Source: Papilionanthe hookeriana x Papilionanthe teres (lineage: Eukaryota; Streptophyta; Magnoliopsida; Asparagales; Orchidaceae). From it: 64,000 bases of DNA. Below the pieces are notes generated by a model, which did no database searches, was not told the DNA's origin, and was given only the letters and a program-made list of their open reading frames with translations. Positions 20,759 to 31,320 of the stretch are shown here, in pieces. Numbering within the stretch: the first letter of the stretch is position 1; every line of letters starts with the position of its first letter. The stretch is from positions 37,595,270-37,659,269 of the forward strand of contig CM040422.1 in the NCBI GenBank assembly GCA_022702705.1, written 5' to 3'. The translations under genes and the position numbers were made by a program.

Positions 20759-21154
20759 ATGTTAGTTTGATCTTGTGGTTTGTTTTGAGTATTTTATGTT
20801 TTATGTGTTTGATGTTTTGAGTGTTTAATGTTTATGTTTGTGTTCTGTTGCACTTTGATGTGATATTATTACATCTTAGTGATGTAAGTCTATCTTTATG
20901 ATTATTAAGTCCGTTTGTATTTATGGAATTTCATCCAAAGTGTTTGGATAGAAATTTTTAGCTTGTATTAAGTGTGATTTGTTTTTAATAAATATAAGTT
21001 TGTGTTTGTGTTAAACTTGATTGGATTTGATGAATATTAAAGTTTGAAATTGGAGCTTTAGAGATTTATGAGGAAGAGACAATTAATTTGAGAAGATTAA
21101 GGGTTATTAACTAAGTGGTTTAGTGCATTTTCTTAATTGTGAAAATCTTGACAC

Positions 21155-21233
21155 TGGCGGCTAAGAGCTAGATTGCCGGCGCTTAAGCGCCAGACTTCGC
21201 GGCTAAGCGCCGATGGCCTGGTGCCTAGGTGTC
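21155..21233 (+). promoter_or_regulatory. cluster of four GC-rich palindromes (C, before the large accessory ORF)
   Basis: Units GGCGGCTAAGAGC, GGCGCTTAAGCGCC, CGCGGCTAAGCGCCG and GGTGCCTAGGTGTC alternate in orientation. The second is a perfect 14-bp palindrome. It lies about 375 bp before the ATG at 21607. Confidence 0.6.
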
Positions 21234-21399
21234 GTTTTGCGAAAAGTGGTTTTCAACAGTTAAAAACCCAAAATTCGTCATTTTTAACTTACTTATCATC
21301 TTCAACCTCAAATTTTCGCGAAAAGGAGCCTAGGGCATCAACATATTGGGTCATTTAAAAGTTTATCTCAACAAAAATTGTTAGATTTGGATTCCTTAA

Positions 21400-21604
21400 G
21401 TTAAGAGCACTACTAAGTAAATTTTTTTTATTTTCACCATGTATTTTGAGTAAATTTTGTAAAATCCTAAAATCACTATTCATGGTGAAAATTTGAGAAA
21501 AGGATGAGAAATTGCTTAGATTTAGTGGAAATTACTTTTGGAAGTTAATTTAACAAGTTTAGTTTAATTTTGGAATTTATGGTAATTATTTCATGAATTT
21601 TTAG
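21400..21604 (+). other. candidate 5'-leader intron (C)
   Basis: A donor-like AA|GTTAAGAGC starts at 21400 and an acceptor-like TTTTTAG ends at 21604, just before AGATGG. The interval is T-rich. Element D has GTAAGAGC and TTTCACAG in the same places before its ORF (49750 to 49550), with nearly equal length (about 205 and 201 nt). The similarity between families supports an intron; no transcript evidence is available. Confidence 0.42.
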
Positions 21605-21606
21605 AG

Positions 21607-22743
21607 ATGGCTCCAAAGTCAAAGTGTGCGAGAGAAAAGAGGAGATTTGATTCTGATAAGTCTGTTAGTGCAAGTGCTGAGGAACGATACGTTGACGCAT
21701 TACAGTCACATAAATTGATTCCTGAACGTGTGTTTAGTAAGCCTGAAGAAGTTATTGAGGAGATGATTGCTAAAAGGAATTGGGAAAATTACTACTGCTT
21801 CGCCGTTGTAACTGTTGATTCTGTGGTCAGAGAGTTTTATGCAAACTTATCTGTTGCAGAAGAAAATTTAGTGATGGTGAGAAGGCAAGAAGTACATTTT
21901 ACATATGCGGTAATCAATGTCTTTTATTGACTACCTCTTGATATGTTTCGTTTTTAATCGAACTATCATCCTACTGAGGGAGAGTTAGATGAGATAATGG
22001 CATTTCTAACTGACGGAAAAGATTTATGGAAGATTACTAATGATAGAAGAGTAAATTATCAGGCCTCTAAGTTAAATGCCATTTTTTATCTCTACCTGTT
22101 GCCTTCAAGCCAAACTAGTGATGTTACAAGGGAGAGAGCTGTGTTGAACTATTGCATTCAGCAAGAGAAGTTTATAGATATTGTAGCAATCATTTATGAT
22201 TACATTTTGAATTGTGCCAGATCTACCACTACTGCAGGTATGGGATTTCCTTCCTTGATCGACTCATTATGTGAACGGTCTGAAGTGATATTTGAAATGT
22301 GGGACGATGTCCTTCAGCCTTTGAAACCAATTACCAGTGTAAACGTTGGAGATTACACTATACATTCAGAGTTTGGCTGGAGAGGAGGATTTATTAGAGT
22401 TTCTACTGCTTCTGCTTCTGCTTCTGCTTCTGCTGCTTCTACTTCCCGTGCTACTACTTCGAGAGCTTCATCATCTAGTGATTCACAGACTGGTTTGTAA
22501 AGAAAGATTTTGCAGAAGGTGAGTCTTACTCATGAGCATATTAGAGATATGAATGGAAAGATGGATAATATGGAAAGTTATATTATAAAACATGATGAAT
22601 ATGAGGAGAATTATCGGCATTATTTGGATAGATTGATCAAAGGTGATAAGAGTGTTGAGATGCCCCCTCATCCATTCTACATACCTAATGTGCCATCTAG
22701 AGATTGGAACGAGCGAGATGATGATGATGATGAGGGTGATTAG
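21607..22743 (+). pseudogene. large accessory ORF, putative plant transposon protein-like (C)
   Basis: A single frame of 378 codons runs from ATG 21607 to TAG 22743, broken only by three nonsense codons (about 21928, 21955 and 22498). The N-terminus is basic (MAPKSKCAREKRRF). The middle has NWENYYCFAVV, VREFYANLSVAEEN, EIMAFLTDGKDLWKI, VLNYCIQQ and MGFPSLIDSLCE, the pattern I associate with the 'putative plant transposon protein' domain found in Athila 3' regions. Then come a Ser/Ala tract from TCTGCT repeats (about 22399-22450), a helical part (EHIRDMNGKMDNMESYI) and an acidic tail (DDDDDEGD). I see no membrane segment, so envelope function is unsupported. Role unknown. Confidence 0.68.
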
Positions 22744-24218
22744 TTAATTTTTTGTTTTATGTATTACTGAGTTTTTGTTGATGCACTATTGTATGTTATG
22801 TCTTGTTTTTATTTTGATACTGTGTTTGTGCTGAGAACTTTGGTAATATGTTGATTATATTTGGACTATTATTTTTTCATGCATATTCAGATGTATCTGT
22901 GTTGGATTTATATTTTGTATGTTATTTTGTGTGATATTTGTGTAGTAGTAAATGTTTTAATGTGCATGTTGTGTCAGAGTTTTTATAGTGTGTATTTTAA
23001 TTCCAAAACTGTTAGAGGAATATTGAACACAATTAAAAACTGTTATAAAAAAAACAACATGTTTTAAAAATTTCAAAATCTACTACAACCATTTCTTATT
23101 TAGTACTGTTGTAGAAGTCCTTTGATATTTTAAATTTCTATTTAATGAAAAACTGAAAAATTTGAATTTGATTTCTTTTTACTCCTGTTTTTAAATTGTT
23201 ATACTTGCATATTTAGGATATTAAGATTCCTTTAGTTTTTAATTCTCACCCATGTATCATTTCTTATGCTTAAATGTTTTATCGTAACTAAAAATTAAAG
23301 TATGGGGGGAAATTTTAAAAACAGAAATTTTTTTAAAAACCTAAAATTTTATTTTTTCTTATGAATTTCTAAAATTAATTTGATTTTTGATTGAAATCAA
23401 TTATGTATATGAAGTTATATTAGGGAACAAAATTTTGAATATTGAAATGAATAAGAGAATTTAGTTAAAATTTATAGTAATAATGAAAAATTTAATGTTA
23501 AAATTTTCTTAATAAAGAAGTGTTAAATATAGTTCAAATATCTTTAGTAAGAAATATTGTATTTTTGGATAAATAGAAGATTTGACTTTTATTCTTTAAA
23601 GCTTAAATTTCTTTTATTGAGGTACAATTTTCAAGTACTATTATTATGATTTTTAAGTGAAAGATGTATATCAGACCTTTATTTTAAATGGACGGGTGGA
23701 ATTCAAAATCATTAAAGGCCTATCCAGTACAGTAATCCTTGCCTTATAAAAAAAAAAGAAAGAAGAAAAGAAAAAAAAAAGAAAAAGAAATAGAAAAAAA
23801 AGTGAAAAATTGTATATAAAAAGGGAGGAGAAGCTTGAGAATTTAAGGGCCTAATCAAAAATCGGTTCTATACCTAAATATAAGATAAAAGATATGAGAA
23901 AATCTAAAGCTTAAGGTTGTAATATTGTAAGTAAAATTATTTTCAAATAAAGATTTTCAAGTGAGAAAAATAAGTGTGTGAATCCTATATTTTAAAAAAT
24001 CTACAAGTATTTCTGAATTAGAGAGAAACCTATATTTTACATTATCATTTACCTAAGAACTTTCTAAACTTTAAGTTGGTCTTAATTACAGAATTTTTTT
24101 CAAAATTAGTCTATTTCATTTCTAGAACAAAATTTTGTTACCTTCCTAAGAAACTCATTACATAATTTGCATGCTAAAATTTTCTATGTAATTAAAGGTC
24201 ACTTGAGGACAAGTAACA
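22744..24218 (+). other. AT-rich 3' non-coding region before the 3' LTR
   Basis: About 1.5 kb without credible coding, collinear with 16201-17280 in its first kilobase. It holds a G-tract (AAAGTATGGGGGG, about 23297-23309), an A/G-rich stretch (23750-23811) and ends with TTGAGGACAAGTAA just before the polypurine tract. Confidence 0.5.
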
Positions 24219-24235
24219 TTTTAAGTGGGGTATTT
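24219..24235 (+). other. polypurine tract of element A
   Basis: TTTTAAGTGGGGTATTT directly precedes the TGATAC start of the LTR. Preceded by GAGGACAAGTAA, it matches the usual ending of plant Athila-type elements. It would prime plus-strand DNA synthesis. Confidence 0.62.
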
Positions 24236-26011
24236 TGATACACCTAAAATATATAGTATTTTTATACACATTTTAATACCTATTTTTGATGACATTACAC
24301 TTTAATGGAAGTTATTTTGTGTTTTTCTTGTAGGTATGATGAAAATAAGTGATTATGATGAAAGGAGAAAAATTAGATCAAATTTGTAGCAAAAAAATGA
24401 AAAAATGAAAAACTGGCCACTAGCGGCTAAGTGCCACCAGGTCGGCGCTTAGCCGCCACAGTTAAAAATTGAATTTTCTTCATTTTTGGCACCAATTTCA
24501 AGGGGTATTTGAAGCAACGTTTGGTGGTGACTTCCTTAACTTCCCATGGATGGCAAATTTGAATGAAGGGATGCATCTTTTGGTGGATACGTTGAATAGG
24601 GACATAATTTGAAGAGAGGCCAAGGCACCTTTTAGAGTTATTATTAAAAATATTTCATGAGAGTCTTTTAGTGTTTTTGTGATCTACTCTTCTAGTTTTT
24701 CAATGTTATCTTCTAGTTTCCTAGTTTTACTTTTAGTCTTTTATAGTTTAAAGTTTAGTTAGTTTAGTTTTAGAGGAGAAAGGGTTGGTGTGAAATTTTC
24801 TTTCCACCATTTTTTCTTTCATCCATTTATCTAGTTTTTATTGAAGTTTAAAGTCAGAGTTGGAGTCAACAGAAATGGCCGCCAACCTCTGTAGTGTTGT
24901 CCTACGAAAAGTCAAGTTTGAAAGGAACTTCCAGAGTCTTGTGAAGAGGCTTTTCGGATAAGTGTTTACATTTGTTTTTATATTTAGTTTTTCTTATTGT
25001 GTTTCCTTTAGGATTTCTATTTTTAAATCAATGTTTGCTTGTATTTTCTTAATGAGTTATGAGTAGTTTTTTTTATGTTTTTCTTTCTTAAATGAAGAAG
25101 TAATTAAATTATATAGTATTGTTGTGGAATATATAAGTGTTTAAAGTCGGAACAAGTTGTGAAGATTTAATTCCATAAACTTAATTTACTTCTTAATTTG
25201 GCAAGTTAAGATGTTAAATTTTTTGTGAGATTTTGTAACATCCAATGGGGTATTGTCTCAAATAACAAATCGTATAAATCACATACAATTATATGGATGA
25301 GAATTGCAGTTCAAATAATTGAATGCATATATATTAGGAGATATGTTTTTAATGAGGGGTAAAATTAGAGGTCTTTAGAGTGACATGCTAAGGCCCCCTA
25401 ATTTGGTTTGATATTTTAAATTTTATTATGAGAAGTTAGCCCCAGGTGGAGGGAATCGAGGTAACTCTAGAGTGAGAGCTGGTATTTTCCCTACCTAACC
25501 ATGTTCAAAATTATAAGATTTCAAATTAACCAATGTTCTTTATAGAACCATGTAAGGGTAAAGAATAAATTTGGTCTTATTTATCACAACACATTTAAAT
25601 ACTTCCACAACAACACTTTCATAATTATTACTGCTTTATAATAGAAAGAAAAGATATTTATTTCCTAGTAGTTTATACCGCATTTTAAAGTTTTGATAAT
25701 TTTCATTTCCTGCTTAGCTTTATATAAAAAATACTAAAAACAATTTTCAAACTTTTTAAATCAAGACATACTTTCAAAAGTCATTAAAAAAGTAAAAATA
25801 TAATTTTATTAATTCTTTAAAAAGTTTTTATATTTCCCTGTGGGTTCGATATCTCGGGGCTTAATCATAAAGTCCTATATTACTTGATAAACGATACGTA
25901 TACTTGCGTAGTATCCCATATTATAAAATCACAATTTTCATATCTAAATCATCAGCACATATATTTGTTGGGGAGTTAAGTTTTTGGTGCACATATATTT
26001 ATCGGGGATCA
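24236..26011 (+). repeat. LTR shared by A (3' end) and B (5' end), 1776 bp
   Basis: It begins TGATACACC and ends GGGATCA. It follows a polypurine tract, as a 3' LTR should, and is also followed by a primer binding site and a new gag, as a 5' LTR should. It is collinear with 5575-7340 over the full length. One LTR thus serves two internal regions in tandem, a typical result of unequal recombination between LTRs. Confidence 0.85.
24414..24462 (+). promoter_or_regulatory. inverted pair of GC-rich palindromes in the LTR
   Basis: GCGGCTAAGTGCC and GGCGCTTAGCCGCC are reverse complements with one mismatch, around an ACCAGGTC loop. They lie about 180 bp into the LTR and carry the same motif as the clusters before both accessory ORFs. 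Confidence 0.6.
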
Positions 26012-26017
26012 AGTTTT

Positions 26018-26032
26018 TGGTGTCGTTGCCGG
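26018..26032 (+). other. primer binding site of element B (decayed)
   Basis: TGGTGTCGTTGCCGG, 6 nt after the LTR. It differs from the site at 7347 by two C-to-T changes, as expected from deamination of methylated cytosine. Confidence 0.7.
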
Positions 26033-26138
26033 TGAAATTAATTAGAATTGCATTTTTAAAGAAAATTAAGAAAAATTTAAATTTTTACTTTTCTTTATTG
26101 TTGTTAGTGTTTTGTGTTTTATTTTATTTTATTGTTAT

Positions 26139-27870
26139 ATGCGTAGTTCAGGTTCTGAGGGACTTGTGCCTTGCAATTCCGAATTATAAAGAACTATCAG
26201 AAAAAATAAAAAAAATTATAAGTTTTGAAAAAGATAAAAATATTCAAGAAATGACAAATCATCAAAATCAAAATGTTGGCATCCATCAAGAGTTCAGATC
26301 TTTATGGTAGTATTCAACACCCTGCTATAGCTTCTAATTCCTTTAAGCTTAAACCTGCTATTATCTAAATGGTGTCTAATAGTTAGTTTGGGGGAGCAAT
26401 AATTGAAGATCCTAATTTGCATCTTGCTAATTTTCTAGAGTTGTGTGCTACTTTTAAATACGATGGTGTTTCAGATGATGCTATTAGACTTAGACTTTTT
26501 CCTTTTTAACTAAGGAATAAAACTAAGATATGGTTAAATTCATTAGCACCTCGATCTTCAGAAGTTGGGGTGATTTAGCACAAAAATTCCTTGCTAAATA
26601 TTTTCCACCATCGAAGACTGTAAAGTTGAGAAATGATATTACATCTTTTTACCAGTTTGAAGATGAATCAATATATGAAGCATGGGAAAGATTTAAAGAT
26701 CTCCTCAGGAAATGTCCACATCATTCGAAACCAGATTGGTTAATAATTCAAACCATTATCAATGGATTAGTTGGATCTCTTAGATTAATTATCGATGCTA
26801 CTGCTGGTGGATCATTAATGTCTAAACAATTTCCTGATGCTTATCCTTTAATTGAAGAAATGGCTACTAATAATTTTCATTAGCCTTTTGAAAGGTTAAA
26901 TCCTAAAAAAGGTAGCCAATGTTCATGAAAATAATACTTTTGCAATGTTAGCAAATCAAGTTGAAGCAATTTCAAGGAAGATAGACCAATTTAGGATGAA
27001 TTTTTCTCAGCCTAATTGCATGATTGAAGAAAATTCATTAGGCCAAATGGTTGATTCTTATTCTTCACCAGAAACTTTGAATGCTATAAGCAAGCCTAAT
27101 AACCCATATTCCAATTATTATAACCCAGGTTGGAAGAATCATCCAAACTTTAACTGGAATACCAATAATCAGGGTGTTATTAATCAACAATGGGGGAACC
27201 ACCAAGTCAACCCATTGGGGAACTTGAAAAACCAAGAAAATAATAATTATAGACTAACCTATACTCCAGGTTTTAATAATGCTTTACAATTAAAGGAGAA
27301 GAAGTTGTCTATTGAAGAAGTAGTGTCCATATGGGAAATCACATATAAATTCAAGGAGCAACCATCAGAAATATTGAAAATCAATTGGGACAAATCACAA
27401 ATTCATTAAGTAATATATCCCAAGGAATACTTCCAAGTAATACTGAAGTGAATCCAAGAGATAAAAATAAAGAGCATGTAAAAGCAATTCAACTGAGAAG
27501 TGGAAGAGAGTTGGAAGGTAGAGTTCAGAAAGAAACTAAAGTAGAGAAATAAGTGATTGAAAAACCAAACGACGACGCTCCGAAAGGTTTGGAAAGAACA
27601 ATTTCTCCACCTAAGATTGATTTGGAAAAGCCACCACCTCTTTTTTCTCAGAGACTTCGTCAACAAAAGTTGGATAAGCAATTATCAAAATTCTTGGAGA
27701 TATTTAAGAACTTTACCATTAATATTCCATTTGCTGAAGCCTTAGAACAAATGCCGAGCTATGTGAAATTTATGAAGGATATTCTTAACAAAAAGAGGAA
27801 GTTTGAAGATAATGAGACAGTTGCACTTAGTGAGGAGTGCAGTGCAATAAATCAGAAGAAGCTTTCTAAA
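26139..27870 (+). pseudogene. Athila-type gag (element B)
   Basis: The ATG at 26139 matches the start at 7468 of A. It reads VPCNSEL, DPNLHLANFLELCATFKYDG, SWGDLAQKFLAKYFPPSKTV, ATAGGSLMSKQFPDAYPLIE, FNWNTNNQGVINQQWG, PPPLFSQRLRQQKLDKQLSK and IPFAEALEQMPSYVKFMKDI. The parts at 26530-26883, 26945-27409 and 27553 onward are open in turn; stops at PAII* and LFPF*L are shared with A. Confidence 0.86.
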
Positions 27871-28390
27871 AAGCTTAAAGATCTTGATAGTTTCACAATT
27901 CCATGTGCAATCAGAGATAAATTCTATGAACAATCTTTATGTGATTCAGGTGTAAGCATTAACCTTATGCCTCTATCTATATTCAAAAGACTAGGATTAG
28001 GAGAAAAAACCTCAATTACTGTAACTCTGCAATTAGTAGATCGTTCGATCACATATCCAAAATATGTTATAGAAGATGTTTTTGTTAAAGTGGATCAATT
28101 TGTCTTTCCTATTGATTTCATTGTACTTGATATGGAGGAGAATAAAGAGATACCCATCATTTTAGGAAGACCTTTCCTAGCTACAGGCAGAGAAATGATA
28201 GATGTGCAAAAAGGGAAATTAATTATGAGGGTTAACGATCAAACTGTTATATTCAATATTTCGAAATCGATGAAATATCAATAGGTAAAGATGATGAATA
28301 TTTTAGGATGGATGTTATCAAATATTTGAGTGAATGCCATTTCAAGTCAACTTATGAAGAAAAATCTAAAAGAGAAGAATTGGAACATAA
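27871..28390 (+). pseudogene. aspartic protease (element B)
   Basis: The frame from 27553 is open through the whole protease to 28284. The active site SLCDSGVSINLMP has Asp and the expected Ser/Gly. Then come ITVTLQLVDRSITYP, VDFIVLD-like IDFIVLDMEENKEIPIILGR and RPFLATGREMIDVQKGK. It breaks at 28284, just before the linker. It is the least damaged protease in the window. Confidence 0.83.
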
Positions 28391-29053
28391 GTAAGAAGAG
28401 GAGTTACATAATTTTAAAGATTTTCAAGAGGAAGAATTAAATTATGTTCATGAAACGTTTGAATTGTTGGATATGATTGAAAAATATGAATCTTATGGTC
28501 CATCAATTGAAAAAGATCCTGAACTTGAGTTAAAAATGCTTCATGATCATTTGAAGTATGTTTTTTGGGAGAATCCTCAACTTTGCCTGTTATAATTTTA
28601 TCTCAATTGACTGAAAATGAAGAAGAGAGTTTGCATGAAAATTTGAAGAAGTACAAGAAAGCCTTTGGATGGACAATTGCTGTTATTAAAGGAGTCAGTC
28701 CTTCAATTTGTATGCACAGAATTCTTATGGAAGATAATTACAAACCTCGGGCTGATCCCTAGAGGAGATTAAATCCTATAATGAAAGAAGTTGTTAAGAA
28801 AGAAATTTTAAAGTGGTTGGATGTTGGAATTATCTACCCTATTTCAGATAGTGCATGGGTTAGTCTTATTCACTGTGTTCCTAAGAAAGGAGGAGTAACT
28901 GTACTGTTAATGAAAAGAATGAAATGATTCCAAAAAGATAAGTAACAGGGTGGCGAATATGCATTGATTATAGAAAATTAAATCTTGCCACAAGGAAAGA
29001 TCATTTTGCCACTCCCATTTTTTGATCAGATGCTGGATAGACTGGCAGAGCAT
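28391..29053 (+). pseudogene. pol linker and N-terminal half of RT (element B)
   Basis: YKKAFGWTIAVIKGVSPSIC is followed by CMHRILMEDNYKPRADP, a TAG stop at the Gln of DPQRRL, MKEVVKKEILKWLDVGIIYP, then frameshifts and WRICIDYRKLNLATRKDH. It is interrupted by the solo LTR at the same codon as in A (AGCAT target copy at 29049-29053). Confidence 0.85.
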
Positions 29054-30961
29054 TGATGCGACTTTTTTATTTGCAAGGATTTATGAACAATAGATATATA
29101 ATAATTTTTATAAATTTACAATGATCCAACGCAAGTATACGTATTGTATTAAGTAATACAGGGCTCTAATGGAGTCCCATTTATCGATCCCACGGGGAAG
29201 CAAGGTAAGAGGTTCTTAATCAAATTCTAGTCTACTTCTAACAACCTTAGTTTGGAAGGGTGATATAAGTAGTTTTTCTAACAACTACTCCTAAATGCAG
29301 ATGAATATATGTAAGAAAAATAACTACTCTCTAATGTAAATATTAATACTAAATATAACCCTTGTTGGGGAAATTAGTTTGGTGAATTTTGAGATAATAA
29401 AAATGACTATTCTCATGTAACGAATTGGATAATGTGTAGGAATGAGATGCATTAAATATTGTATGTGCCAAATAGGAGCAATCCTATTCTTTACCCTCTT
29501 TCAAGTACTCCCTCTTTCAGAGTACTTCAAAGAACATTAACAAATCCTAAGCTTAGTCCATAAATCCAAGGTTAGGCTGGGAGGATACGGGATGCCACTT
29601 CATAGCTCCCACTTCCCTTCACCTGAAGGCTAACCCTAGCTTTAGTTACCAAACTTTAGGACCAAATTGGGGATCTCAGCCTGTCACTCTGAAACCTCCA
29701 ATTTGATGCCCATGAAACCATATTTCCCTATTTATTTGCACTCAATCCCCATGAACTATGCAATTCATTCACGGACATTAAATGTGGTTCCACTTTGTTG
29801 AGAATTACACTGCCCTTTCTAGTCAATGCAATTATAACAATTTTTAACACTACAACGAGCTCTTTTTGTAATGTAAATGAAGCTCAAGTAAAAACCATCA
29901 CATTTTATAATTAAACTTCTTTTAGAAACCATCCCAATTTCCTAAACATGAATCCTACTCATTGCAAAAGAAAAGTAGAATGAGAACAATGACATAATTT
30001 CTTTATGCCAATATTTCCAAACAAGAAGAAAGACTAAGAGAAAGACATCACAAAGCACGAAGAAAACACAACGGAAAACTTCATTTCAAAGCAAATCCAC
30101 AAAATAAGTATTTACAAAATCATAAGATAATGAAAGACAATACGTAGCTTTTATTTTTCTTGAAAGAAAGTGAAAATCTCTCCCGTAAAGTCTCCCGCCG
30201 ATCATGCAATGCTAGAACATTCTCTTACAGATTCTCTCAAAATCCCCTCACCAATCTCTCCAAAAAGATAGAAATCTACATTTCTACACCTATTCTAAGA
30301 TCTTTAATCATTCTCCACGTTTTCCCTATCTTCTCCCTTCATTGTTTGGCTTCAAATTTGGTTTAAAATAGTGTAGGGATGAATTTCCCAAGAGGTGCAT
30401 GAAGAAGCCTTCCAAAAAGCATCCAGATTCGATGTATATGGCCAAAAACTGCTCAATATCCCATCACAACAGTCCGGAGCACTGCCGACGCTGAATGGGG
30501 CGCTGCTAGTGCCCTATTTTGGTGGTCTTGGGTCTCAGGTCTCTGGCGCCATCGGCGCCGGTTTGGGCACCCTCAGCACCCATCTTGTGCAGCTCCACCA
30601 TTTTACTCCTTTTGGCTCCGTTTCAACTCCGATTCACCTCGTTGCAGTTGCGTTGCGTTCCTAATAGATAGTCCGAGAAAATAAGTATAAAACAACCTTT
30701 CTTTAAAGTGTAATCTCATTTAAAAATATATAGTAAGTGTAAAAGAGATTAAACATAGAAAGACTTATCGAAATATGTCAAGCCAAAATTTGTCTTCTTA
30801 CTCGTTTTTGCTCCAAATTGCACTACTTTTGCTTCCTTTTCCTCCAATCACCGTTTCTTGTACCTAAAATAAAAAAATACAAAATATCTTCCTTTAAATT
30901 GTAATATCACAAAAAATGAGTAAATTTATATACAAAAACTGTATATCTTTTAGGTGTGTCA
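29054..30961 (-). mobile_element. solo LTR (family S, 1908 bp) in the RT of element B
   Basis: TGATGCGAC to GTGTGTCA, flanked by AGCAT (29049-29053) and GGCAT (30962-30966). It is collinear with 10382-12285 over the whole length, at the same codon of RT. A shared insertion at an identical site points to one event in the common ancestor of A and B. Confidence 0.85.
30474..30592 (-). promoter_or_regulatory. GC-rich palindrome cluster of solo LTR S (B copy)
   Basis: Counterpart of 11804-11906: GGAGCACTGCCGACGCT, GGCGCTGCTAGTGCC, TGGCGCCATCGGCGCCG and GGGCACCCTCAGCACCC. Several units show C-to-T or G-to-A changes relative to the A copy. Four units, two pairs. Confidence 0.52.
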
Positions 30962-30966
30962 GGCAT

Positions 30967-31320
30967 AAATACTTTTATTTTCTGGATGGATATACAGGTT
31001 ACCACCAAATTAAAATTGCTCCTAAGAATCAAGAGAAAACTATATTTACCTGTCCTTATGATCATTTGCTTCTAAAAGAATGCCTTTTGGTTTATGTAAT
31101 GCCCGTGCTACACTTCAGAGATGTATGATGGCTATTTTCTATGGTTTTATTGAAAAAGGGATTGAAGTTTTTATGGATGACTTTTCAGTGTTTGGAATTT
31201 AATTTGAACCATGTTTAGAAAATTTCTCTAAAGTTCTTAAATGCTGTGAATAAACTAATTTAGTCCTTAACTAAGAAAAATCAATTTATGGTAGCAGGAG
31301 GAATTGTATTGGGACATCAG
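30967..31320 (+). pseudogene. reverse transcriptase core (element B), cut off by a LINE
   Basis: It resumes with KYFYFLDGYTGYHQIKIAP, then VFMDDFSVFG, a stop, LENFSKVLKCCE, a stop in place of Trp after LVLN, and GGIVLGHQ. At about 31320 the sequence switches to LINE RNase H flank. Confidence 0.82.

Larger units (their letters stand above)
20759..21606 (+). other. leader region of the large accessory ORF (C)
   Basis: T-rich sequence, then the palindrome cluster 21155-21233, a TTAAAAA stretch at about 21260, and a candidate 5'-leader intron (21400-21604) ending 2 nt before the ATG. No coding. Confidence 0.5.
5575..26011 (+). mobile_element. Athila-type composite retrotransposon A with both LTRs and an internal tandem duplication
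   Basis: The 5' LTR is 5575-7340 and the 3' LTR 24236-26011. In between are primer binding site, gag, protease, RT (split by a solo LTR), RNase H, integrase and a long 3' region with accessory ORFs. About 5.2 kb of the internal region, from within the solo LTR to the 3' non-coding region, is present twice in tandem, with the junction at about 17280; the second copy is called C here. The protein type and the long region between integrase and 3' LTR place it in the Athila group. Both pol copies are dead. Confidence 0.83.
24236..31320 (+). mobile_element. Athila-type element B, truncated in RT
   Basis: LTR, primer site, gag, protease, linker, RT N-terminal half, the same solo LTR as in A, then RT core to 31320, where LINE sequence takes over. 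It is collinear with 5575 to about 12655 of A and shares several nonsense codons with it. RNase H, integrase and 3' region are missing. Confidence 0.84.

Noticed and set aside
21607..22743. Calling the large accessory ORF an envelope gene
   Set aside because: Position fits the env-like genes of Athila elements, but I see no signal peptide or membrane segment; the domain pattern fits the plant transposon protein type better.
24236..26011. Treating A and B as two independent insertions, each with its own LTR
   Set aside because: Only one LTR lies between them, they share the solo-LTR insertion and several stops, and no target duplication separates them.
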